From the NCBI RefSeq assembly GCF_947493425.1, contig NZ_CANLRP010000062.1, forward strand, positions 1 through 41,769: a DNA stretch of 41,769 nt. Direction: 5' to 3'. Shown here one piece after another: positions 24,801-31,468 of this stretch (within the stretch, counting starts at the first letter, position 1; each line of letters begins with the position of its first letter). The stretch comes from an uncultured Microscilla sp. GTDB lineage: Bacteria; Bacteroidota; Bacteroidia; Cytophagales; Microscillaceae. Made by a program: the position numbers and the translations under genes. Below the pieces are notes generated by a model. It was given only the letters and a program-made list of their open reading frames with translations, did not search any database and had not been told where the DNA came from.

Positions 24801-27099
24801 CGGTGTAGTCGAAGTTATTAAATTTGCTATTGTTGCGTAGGTTCTTCAATAACTCATTCAGGGCTTCACCTGTGCTTTGGGCAGCAGTGGTGTTGTTGTT
24901 GGCAGTACCATTACCAGTAATGCTTCCGGTAATTTTAAATCTTTTATTGATTAGGCTTGCCTCCAGGCTTGCTGTTACATCCTGGATTCCAGTTATCCGG
25001 CTAAACTCAGCCTTTACTTCGGCTGGCTTGCCCAATATCAACTGAAGGTCGTTCAACCATCTGGTGCTGGGTTCTTTGCCATTGACAGCCTTGGTATTTA
25101 CTTGCCCCAAAAAGGTTTGATATTGGCTTTCGCCTGATGACTTAAGTGAGTTTACCAGGTTGTCGAACCCTGCCACGTCATTGCTTCGGGTCAGCTCAAA
25201 AAAGGTTTTCAATTTACTAAAATCATTGGTATACCAATAGTACCAAGCCATGTTGCCATAATGATAATGGTGAAAGTTGCCACTGGTATAGCTAGTGTTA
25301 AACAAGTCGGTAAGGCTCGGCCAGTCACCACCCAAACCACGCACTACATTTGCGTTAGATGCAAGCAACTTTATACCATCAGTAGCAGTAGACCCAGAAA
25401 AAAACTCAGCCATTCCTTCTTCATACCACACCAGGCGGTTGTTATCATAAATTTCGTTTTCGCCCCAATAGCCTGGTACCAGATAACGCCCTTGCAAATA
25501 ATGACAATATTCGTGACGAAAAAGCGATTCCAGCGAAAGCGAACTTTCTACACCTACGGTACGGTCCCAGGTATAAAAAGTAGCCCGACGCTCTATGTAT
25601 ATGCCCCCATTATTTGTATCAATGCCATACAAATAAGAGGCATAGTCTTCGTACTGGCTCTTAGAGCCAAACACTACCATGTTCAATGTTTCGTTTACAT
25701 CACCTTCCACAGGTTGATCGGTTTGCAACATTTTAAAAAACTGTGCCTGTACCTCTTTGGCAGCGTGGTAAAGCTTCTGCACTTCTTTATGACTTAAGGG
25801 GGTTTTTACCAATAACTTGCCATCGTCCAGCGAGTACTCATTTGGAAAAAGGTGACGGTTCAGCTCTTCTTTAAGTGCTTCTTCGCCTTCACAAAGCCCA
25901 TAAGTAGCACAATTGCCGTATTGGTTCAAGGCAAGCGTCGCTTTAAACCACTTGATATCTAGCCGGGGGTAAAGGTTGATAATGGCTGCAAGCTCGCCCT
26001 CTATCTGATTAATCACCCCAGGGATGTGTGCCATTCGGCTCAATTCCTGTACGGCATTTTTTACCATAAAACTAAGGTTGGGGTTGGCCAATAGTTCCGC
26101 GTCTTTACCAATACTGGCCAGCAAAGAAGTTAGTTCTGGGTCGTTGTCCAGGGCTGTCCAAAACTGGCTATCACCATCATCAGGTGCGCCACTGCCACGA
26201 AACATCACAAAGAAAAAACCATTGTATGCTCCAGCATAAGTTCTCAGTAGTTGATCATCGGAGATCTGTTTCCAGTTATCGTTGATGGTCAGGTTGCGCA
26301 TGGTTTGTTTTACTACACTCAAAACAAATGGTTGGTGGCGAACTCCTGCATAATCACAATTAGTAAAGTATTCTTTCAATACCGTCAAAGCCTCATCGGT
26401 GAGGTCAAACAAATGATTGTTAGACGACAACGCACCTAATGCCTGGCTGTATAAAGCTTTAGAAGCAGCACTAAGGGTAACATAGTTGGGATTATAAAAC
26501 TCTTGATAAGTGGCTGCATGCATATACACGAGCAAACCATATATGCCGCTGGCAAAGGTACCATCATAACTAGTTCCTAAATTGTATATTTCCTGAAAAA
26601 CCGCTTGAACTTTATTATTGGAAAACAGGCTTGGCAAATGACCTCCAATTTCAAACAGTGGCATTCCCATACAATCATAATCGCTATTTGATTTCAAAAA
26701 GGCAACCAATTGGGTGGCACTCAAGCCAGCCAATTGGGTGGCGGTATATTGGCAGCCAGTTGCTGTTATTTCATGATTGTTGGCACCTGCTGGAGCTATG
26801 CTAGACAAGTGAAATGGGCGCTTATGGCTATTTGCCCGACTCATTTTTTGCAAATGTTGGCTGGCACGCATTTTTATTGCCTTTTTTTTCAGATTTTCCC
26901 GTACATGCTGTTTGTGGGCGTGCATCCTGGAACATTGATGATCATCAACTTTATAAGGTTGCTGGGGAGGGGGAAGTGTTTTGGGTTGTACCTTTAGTTG
27001 TGCGTGGCTCTGGCATAGAATACCTATCATTAACAATAAGAGCATTGTTAATTTTTTAGTGGCAGTTTTTATCCATTCTTTTCTTGAATTTTGCTTCAT
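21898..27099 (-). CDS. M9-family collagenase with PKD and GEVED domains and a T9SS sorting domain
   Basis: A 1733-residue secreted metalloprotease. A signal peptide (KKLTMLLLLMIGILCQSHA) precedes an M9-type activator/peptidase unit (about 100-750). The gluzincin zinc site is HEYCH (His529, Glu530, His533) with a third ligand Glu about 31 residues on (EEGMAEFF, near 561), the spacing seen in clostridial collagenases. Downstream are alternating PKD domains (about 800-880, 1035-1120, 1270-1345) and four GEVED domains (about 888, 1127, 1354, 1504 onward), each opening YC and ending GE(V/T)EDY with a WxDxNxDxDF Ca-like loop. The last ~80 residues (KVYPNPTTDGRF ... GIYMLQI) form a type A T9SS sorting domain. 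ATGs at 27105 and 27168 are alternative starts. Confidence 0.9.
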   Translation of the reverse strand: MKQNSRKEWIKTATKKLTMLLLLMIGILCQSHAQLKVQPKTLPPPQQPYKVDDHQCSRMHAHKQHVRENLKKKAIKMRASQHLQKMSRANSHKRPFHLSSIAPAGANNHEITATGCQYTATQLAGLSATQLVAFLKSNSDYDCMGMPLFEIGGHLPSLFSNNKVQAVFQEIYNLGTSYDGTFASGIYGLLVYMHAATYQEFYNPNYVTLSAASKALYSQALGALSSNNHLFDLTDEALTVLKEYFTNCDYAGVRHQPFVLSVVKQTMRNLTINDNWKQISDDQLLRTYAGAYNGFFFVMFRGSGAPDDGDSQFWTALDNDPELTSLLASIGKDAELLANPNLSFMVKNAVQELSRMAHIPGVINQIEGELAAIINLYPRLDIKWFKATLALNQYGNCATYGLCEGEEALKEELNRHLFPNEYSLDDGKLLVKTPLSHKEVQKLYHAAKEVQAQFFKMLQTDQPVEGDVNETLNMVVFGSKSQYEDYASYLYGIDTNNGGIYIERRATFYTWDRTVGVESSLSLESLFRHEYCHYLQGRYLVPGYWGENEIYDNNRLVWYEEGMAEFFSGSTATDGIKLLASNANVVRGLGGDWPSLTDLFNTSYTSGNFHHYHYGNMAWYYWYTNDFSKLKTFFELTRSNDVAGFDNLVNSLKSSGESQYQTFLGQVNTKAVNGKEPSTRWLNDLQLILGKPAEVKAEFSRITGIQDVTASLEASLINKRFKITGSITGNGTANNNTTAAQSTGEALNELLKNLRNNSKFNNFDYTVGYITNVSFAGGIPKANFVVTGPLRNPNISKDAAANFKATTRAILVGTELQLVDQSKGQINNWTWSLVGGAPGISNVPNPTVSYNNAGKYDVALTANSQNGTTNTTSRNEYIRVYAKNNANYCTPATQNDFTSIHRVQLANIDHATEGFPANGYADHTSVLTELTQGQSFQLTVTPGHTRSDNIGVGVWIDWNQDGDFDDAGEQVMMQKGRFNQVKAMIQVPTNAVRDIATRMRVRLNYRVGENPQACGNDNFIGETEDYSVVVIDKAIVEQAPVASFTSEVNYTIRGEALKFKNTSLGNPTDILWEFPNGNPATSTANTPTVTYTNAGVYPVILTVSNTSGRNQTIAYVTVRQGGGVDGDYCTASHNRDDVHINNVQFNTINNNSGYGTNGYEDYTAQSTTLLRNNQYALSIGATKDWDLNRVRVWIDWNQDGDFNDANERVLDVSGTGAPYNTLVAVPTNAKEGGTRMRVRLAYADHAAPCGADGIGETEDYTVYVAPTLKAQFTANKTTIAAGESISFSDASTGNPTAWNWTFAGGSSTSSTLQNPVITYNTPGVYEVSLTVSNATGDHTQTIAAMITVTGDTTCTYCAATSNNSNYEHIARVKLGDFDNTSGAANYTDFTDKTIVLYSGVTQTIALTPGYSGVAYDEYFKVWIDFNGDCDFDDAGELVYVSGATKTTVTGNIEVPAGIVKKTRMRIALKYNGAASAACGSFAHGEVEDYTVHIISDGVNPFPDYCKASAQQTNTEHITRVQMGDIDNASVSSGYANYLDQVNNIRPGSSQDITVTPSVSWTDSKLSIWVDWNQDGDFDDANESTVVNGVGPYTVSLTAPNNATVGTTCMRIRLSYGSSLSTACGDGWTGEVEDYSLNVSTQMARTTQASYQKKQVKVYPNPTTDGRFEVVLPERLPLDDVVKVKVLDLSGHLKQSFTMHQAKANLRLNNLTKGIYMLQIITKQRTYTQQLVVK

Positions 27100-27279
27100 T
27101 AGCATTGTAAAAAGTTGTGCTCGTTGCCTACCAGTGTGGTGTTTTTTTGATTGATTTAAAGTTAGCATTGTCTTTATTTTAGTTGTGTAGTATGATTGGA
27201 TGGTTACCTGTTGGGCTTACCAACTATAAACAAAGTAATACAGGTAAAAATATTTTCATAAGACAGGGTTAAGTTAGTA

Positions 27280-27309
27280 CAAATCTATGCTATGATAGTA
27301 TAAATCAAA
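27280..27309 (-). promoter_or_regulatory. Putative promoter of the collagenase gene
   Basis: On the minus strand, TTTG (27309-27306), 18 bases, then TAGATTTG (27287-27280) matches the Bacteroidota -33/-7 pattern within one base of the usual spacing. Transcription would start near 27270, about 170 bases before the ATG. The collagenase could thus be expressed separately from the upstream LRR gene. The rest of the 344-base gap shows no gene. Confidence 0.5.
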
Positions 27310-27443
27310 GGTGAAATAACCCTTGATTTATCTAACAAACTATTATTTTAAAAAAAGAAAATGTACCGATAAAAAAACAAGATGACAGGCTAAAAATGAT
27401 CCAACATGTATTGAAAACATGGGAAAAATAGGGCTAAAAGAAA

Positions 27444-28580
27444 CTATGCCTGAGCTGCTAGTTGTCGTAACTCTTCTGAATTCCCGAAACTTCTTGCTTC
27501 CAGCCAGGGAATCATTTCAGGGTCAATATATTCAAAAGGATTATTGTGTACATTGAGTTGGTGCAAGTGCTCCATTTGGGTCAACTCTATAGGGAGTGTT
27601 TTGAGTTGGTTGCCGCTGAGCGACAGGCTTCGCAGGTTTTTCATTCCGTTTATTTCGACGGGCAATACTTCCAGCTGATTGTCGTCTGCCACGAGTACTT
27701 CTAAAGAGGTTAATTTTCCTATGCTTTTAGGAAAGTTAGTCAGGTGGTTTACTTGCAAGTGAAGTTCTTTGAGTTGCCACAAGTCTCCTATAGTTTCTGG
27801 AAGGGCTTCCAGCTGATTGTACGCCAAAAACACCTCTGATAATTGAGCCAATTGACCGAATGTTTTGGGTAAAGCTTCGAGCTTGCTATTTTCAAAGTTG
27901 AGTTGCTGAAGTTGCTTCAACTTGCCTATTTCGTTGGGTAACTTTTTGATGAGGGTATCTGCCAACGACAAAGTGTTGAGTTGTGTAAGTTTGCCTATAG
28001 CAGGAGAGAGGTGTTGTATATCGTTGCCCCCCAAAAATAATTTTTCGAGATGAATAAGCTGCGTCACTTCTTGAGGAAAGGTGGTTAAGAGGTTATTGTC
28101 GAGATAGAGTACCTTAAGGGCGGTAAGCTGGGCAAAACGCTGTGGTAATGCCGATAAACGATTGCCCCATAGCCACAAATGTTGCAGGCGTTGCAAATGC
28201 CCTATACTTTCGGGCAACTTTCTCAAACGGTTTTTACTTAAATTTAAAGAGGTAAGGTGCCCCAACTGGTCTATGGTATGGGGTAAGGCCTGTAGTTGGT
28301 TGTTGCGTAGCTTAAGCTCCTGCAATCGGCTAAGCTGGAGTATTTCTTCGGGCAAAGTACTCCAGGTATGTTGCTCCATTTTTAGTTGGGTCAAGTGTTG
28401 AGTATAGGTTTGCTCAAAACCATACTGTACACAAAGCAAAGGGTATTTTTGCAAATAAGCCGCTAATTTGGGACTGTAGTGCCCACCTGCCCCCTGGCAC
28501 AACTGAAAAGCAAGTGTAACATTTACTTCATTGTTGCTGTTGAGCAAAGCAATGATTTTGTTTTCGTCAGCGTTGGTCAT
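27444..28580 (-). CDS. Leucine-rich-repeat protein
   Basis: A 378-residue protein. A short helical head (about 1-65) is followed by about 13 LRRs of 23 residues with the pattern LPxxIGxLxxLxxLxLxxNxLxxLP (for example LTSLNLSKNRLRKLP, LKVLYLDNNLLTTFP, LRSLSLSGNQLKTLP), then a capping region (PFEYIDPEMIPWLEARSF). There is no signal peptide or kinase, Roc or TIR domain, so it is a cytoplasmic binding scaffold. It lies 67 bases downstream of the pyrroline-carboxylate reductase-like gene on the same strand and upstream of the collagenase. That position makes co-transcription with the amino-acid genes possible but does not reveal a partner. Such LRR proteins are abundant in this group, so the placement may be incidental. 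Confidence 0.9.
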   Translation of the reverse strand: MTNADENKIIALLNSNNEVNVTLAFQLCQGAGGHYSPKLAAYLQKYPLLCVQYGFEQTYTQHLTQLKMEQHTWSTLPEEILQLSRLQELKLRNNQLQALPHTIDQLGHLTSLNLSKNRLRKLPESIGHLQRLQHLWLWGNRLSALPQRFAQLTALKVLYLDNNLLTTFPQEVTQLIHLEKLFLGGNDIQHLSPAIGKLTQLNTLSLADTLIKKLPNEIGKLKQLQQLNFENSKLEALPKTFGQLAQLSEVFLAYNQLEALPETIGDLWQLKELHLQVNHLTNFPKSIGKLTSLEVLVADDNQLEVLPVEINGMKNLRSLSLSGNQLKTLPIELTQMEHLHQLNVHNNPFEYIDPEMIPWLEARSFGNSEELRQLAAQA

Positions 28581-28647
28581 TTTTACTGGTTGTTGGTTAT
28601 TATTGGCTATTAGGTCACTATGTTACTGCTTACCAGCTACTTAGAAG

Positions 28648-29631
28648 TTAGAGTGTTAATAATGTACCTAAACTTAACTCATTGGCTTTTTGTAAAATAT
28701 AATGTGCTGCAGTCAGGTCTTGAGTACCCACCCCCACCGATTTATAAAAAGTAATGTCTTGAGCGCTTTTGCGGATGGTTAAACCTGTAGCGAGTACTTC
28801 GCCCAACTCAGCGAGCACATCTTGCTCGTCAATCAAGCCCTCTTGCAAAGGTATTAAAATATCGCCCGCTTCCTTCATGCATGCTTCACGGTAATCTACT
28901 ACTATTTTACTTTTTGCCACCAGTTTGCCCGGTATTTCGCGTAGGTGAGGCTTATAGGTGCCAATGGCACTTATGTGGGTGCCAGGTTGTATATAGTCAG
29001 CATCAAACAAGGGAGCAGAGGCACTGGTTGTTGTACAAACAATGCTTGCTTCGGCCAATGCAGCCAGGTCATCAGTGGCTTCCAGCAGGGCGCTACAGTG
29101 GGCTTGTTGGGCTTGCACAAATGCTTGGGCTTTTGCCAATGACCTGCCAAAAATATACACTTTATTGATGTCACGTACCAGGCACAAAGCTTCAAGGTGG
29201 GTAATGGCATTGGCACCTGTACCAAAAATTGCCAGGGTTTGGGCATCTGGGTTTGCCAATACATCGGTGGCAAGTGCCGAACCTGCTGCAGTGCGCATAG
29301 CGGTCAAATAAGTAGAATCCATGATGGCCTCTGCTTGTCCGTTTTGGGTGTTTATCAACAGCATTAAGCCTTGGATCAATGGAAGGTTTTGGGCAGGGTT
29401 TTCTCGAAACACGTTGGCTATTTTGAGCCCCATTTGCTGATAATCGGGTATGTATACAGGCATCATCAACACATCAGCATTGGCATCTTTGATTGTCATT
29501 TCGGTTCTGGGTGGGAGTTGTGCCCGTTGTTGATACAGCCAGGTAAAAGATTCGCGCATGGCTTTGATGGCATCTGCCATAGGCAAAGCTGTCTGTACAT
29601 CGTGGCGGGATAATATTCTGATTTTTTGCAT
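28648..29631 (-). CDS. Ornithine cyclodeaminase/mu-crystallin family reductase, likely Delta1-pyrroline-2-carboxylate reductase
   Basis: A 327-residue protein of the OCD/mu-crystallin family, with the substrate-domain PPRTEMTI region near residue 45 and a Rossmann domain starting LAIFGTGANAITHLEAL (about 130-146), then VYIFGRSLAKAQAF. The Arg after the second strand favours NADP(H). The family includes ornithine cyclodeaminase, alanine dehydrogenase and Delta1-pyrroline-2-carboxylate reductase. The next gene upstream encodes a trans-3-hydroxyproline dehydratase whose product is Delta1-pyrroline-2-carboxylate, so reduction to L-proline is the best-supported role. The ATG at 29631 (MQKIRILSRHDV) is chosen. 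An in-frame start at 29718 adds a non-family leader. Confidence 0.82.
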   Translation of the reverse strand: MQKIRILSRHDVQTALPMADAIKAMRESFTWLYQQRAQLPPRTEMTIKDANADVLMMPVYIPDYQQMGLKIANVFRENPAQNLPLIQGLMLLINTQNGQAEAIMDSTYLTAMRTAAGSALATDVLANPDAQTLAIFGTGANAITHLEALCLVRDINKVYIFGRSLAKAQAFVQAQQAHCSALLEATDDLAALAEASIVCTTTSASAPLFDADYIQPGTHISAIGTYKPHLREIPGKLVAKSKIVVDYREACMKEAGDILIPLQEGLIDEQDVLAELGEVLATGLTIRKSAQDITFYKSVGVGTQDLTAAHYILQKANELSLGTLLTL

Positions 29632-29844
29632 TGTATTCAGCTTGTCTTTTGTGTCGTTTAGCCTTATTTCAGTATTAGTTTTCAAGTAGCTAAAGTAGAT
29701 ATTAACTTCTTTGAGCACTACTTTAGTTAATTAACCCAAGTTGTAGTGTTTGAGGTGTAAAAGGTTGATTTTCAGTTGTTTATGTATTTCAGGTGCGAAT
29801 ATAACTGGCACTTGATGTTTGTCGTTTGTTCCTTGCAACTTCAA

Positions 29845-30888
29845 TTAATTAAAAATAAACCCTTCTTTGTGTGCATCCTCTGGGTCTACCCAAAACTGGT
29901 GACTGCCCGTAAGGTATGCCGTACCTGATACTTCGGGAATAATGGCTTTGTAAGTGCCAAAAGTAGTTTCGCGGGCTATTTTTACCGAAAACTGTGAGTC
30001 TAAAATACTCTCGATATACATTTTTTCGCCTACAGCAAGCTCCTGGCGGGCATGATGAATAGCCGCCCTGCCACTTACCCCTGTACCCGTAGGACTACGG
30101 TCTACTTCGCCGTTGGCAAAAATGCACACATTACGACTGTCAGCACTTCCACCCAATGGTGGAGCAATAAAAATGGTTCCATACAAAAAACCAAGGTCTT
30201 GCTCAAAAGGATGTTCAATCTTACGACTTTTCATAATGGCGTGTTTTATCTCCATCCCTTTGTCTATCAATTCCTTGTATTCGTCTGGGGTACAATTGAG
30301 TCCCAGTTGGTCAGCTTGTACGTAAGCATAAAAAGCTCCGCCAAAAGCCAAGTCATACACTATGGTGCCCAGTCCGGGCACTTCTACTTCGGCATCTAAC
30401 TCTAGCACAAACGAGGGCACATTTTGGAAGTGCACCTCTGTCACCTCATCGTTTTCTATAGTAGCAAAAGCAGTAATAAGTCCGGCGGGTGTGTCAATTT
30501 TTATAGTAGTTACAGGGGGCTGTTGAGGCAACATGCCGGTTTGTAACGCTACTTTGGTAAGGGCAATGATGGCGTGTCCGCACATGGTACTATAGCCTTC
30601 GTTGTGGATAAACAACACCCCAAAATCTGCTTCGGGCGATACAGGAGGGGTAAGTATACAACCATACATGTCGGCGTGTCCGCGTGGCTCAAATATAAGC
30701 GCAGTACGCAAGTGGTCTAAGTTTTCGCGGGCAAACCGCCTTTTCTCCAAAATAGTGTTGCCTAGTAGTTCAGGAAAACCATCTATAATAATACGTAAAG
30801 GTTCGCCACCAGTGTGGGCATCTATGGTACTTATCTGTTGCCAGTGGCTGGGTGGTTGCCAGGTTGTTTGAGGGGTAAATTGTTTCAT
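29845..30888 (-). CDS. trans-3-hydroxy-L-proline dehydratase (proline racemase superfamily)
   Basis: A 347-residue proline-racemase-fold protein. The first catalytic Cys is present (Cys103 in MCGHAII). At the second position, where racemases and 4-hydroxyproline epimerases have Cys (SPCGTG), it reads Asp-Arg-Ser-Pro-Thr267-Gly-Thr-Gly. Cys/Thr is the known signature of trans-3-hydroxy-L-proline dehydratase (as in human L3HYPDH), which forms Delta1-pyrroline-2-carboxylate. The DAHTGGEPLR start block is intact. The ATG at 30888 is preferred over one at 30972, which would add a hydrophobic leader (FVLLAHLIFSALLTLFF) not expected for a cytoplasmic enzyme. It is the first gene of the minus-strand run leading to the collagenase. 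Confidence 0.88.
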   Translation of the reverse strand: MKQFTPQTTWQPPSHWQQISTIDAHTGGEPLRIIIDGFPELLGNTILEKRRFARENLDHLRTALIFEPRGHADMYGCILTPPVSPEADFGVLFIHNEGYSTMCGHAIIALTKVALQTGMLPQQPPVTTIKIDTPAGLITAFATIENDEVTEVHFQNVPSFVLELDAEVEVPGLGTIVYDLAFGGAFYAYVQADQLGLNCTPDEYKELIDKGMEIKHAIMKSRKIEHPFEQDLGFLYGTIFIAPPLGGSADSRNVCIFANGEVDRSPTGTGVSGRAAIHHARQELAVGEKMYIESILDSQFSVKIARETTFGTYKAIIPEVSGTAYLTGSHQFWVDPEDAHKEGFIFN

Positions 30889-30957
30889 AGTTTTTCGAAA
30901 AAATAAAGTTAGTAAAGCGGAAAAAATAAGATGTGCCAATAAAACAAAATATTTGTT

Positions 30958-31020
30958 GAGTGGGCGAGTCAAAAAACCTTTGCATAGCCAAAGCTATGGA
31001 ACTGTTTTTTGAGGAAGTCC
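30958..31020. repeat. Inverted-repeat element with CATAGC/GCTATG core
   Basis: AAAAAAC (30971-30977) and GTTTTTT (31004-31010) flank CATAGC (30983-30988) and GCTATG (30993-30998). The arrangement is the same as at 4021-4083. It overlaps the possible upstream extension of the dehydratase gene, another reason to prefer the later start. Confidence 0.5.
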
Positions 31021-31159
31021 ACTCGGCAAAGATACCGTTTTATGGCTCAGATTATTTTTGTAGGTTTACTTATCGCAATATCAGGGTAAATTACCTTATA
31101 AGCTGGTATATAATTAACCAAAGATATACAGTGGATGATTTATTTAGGGTAATTGGTGT

Positions 31160-31262
31160 AATTTTTTCGATACCAATCGAGCAGAGTAGGGGTTCATTCT
31201 ACCCTACTTTATCCTGCGCACACCACCAGACATATGCCCGGTGGTTCGATCAACTTTCACCT
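31160..31262 (-). ncRNA. Possible degenerate 3' end of a group II intron
   Basis: Read on the minus strand, GTGAAAGTTGATCGAACCACC is followed by a fold closing with GGTGGTGTGCG. Next come an AGTAGGG/CCCTACT hairpin (arms 31185-31191 and 31202-31208 on plus) and the end CTACTCTGCTCGATTGG. This order recalls the domain V-VI end of group II introns in this phylum, which from memory read GAACC..., GGTGGTGTGAGAGG..., CCTACTCGATTG. No reverse transcriptase is present, so at most a relic remains. Both the family and the reading are from memory. The remaining 31263-31400 shows no gene. Confidence 0.35.
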
Positions 31263-31402
31263 TAGCAGTTAATATAGAGTGAGTGAAGGCTAAAGTCAAA
31301 ACATAGATTAGTAAACTATTTGATAATAAACAACTTATATAATACTGTCTACAACTAGTGCATTTATTTAATCCCCAATGCACTAGCCAAAGGTACCATG
31401 CA

Positions 31403-31446
31403 CCATAAAAAAACACCCAAACCAGCATTTGCCAGATTGGGTGTTT
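31403..31446 (-). terminator. Terminator of the WG-repeat gene
   Basis: AAACACCCAA (31411-31420) and TTGGGTGTTT (31437-31446) pair perfectly. On the minus strand the stem is followed by TTTTTATGG, 23 bases after the WG-repeat stop. Confidence 0.85.
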
Positions 31447-31468
31447 AGGGGGCATTGGTTATCGTTGA

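Noticed and set aside
26024..27059. Short plus-strand frames across the collagenase gene
   Set aside because: They are shadows of a gene with clear domains on the opposite strand.
31245..31256. GGTTCGATC resembling a tRNA T-loop
   Set aside because: No acceptor stem, anticodon arm or D-arm can be built around it.
31204..31455. An 83-codon minus-strand frame downstream of the WG gene
   Set aside because: It overlaps the WG terminator and the possible intron relic and reads as hydrophobic low-quality sequence with no family resemblance.
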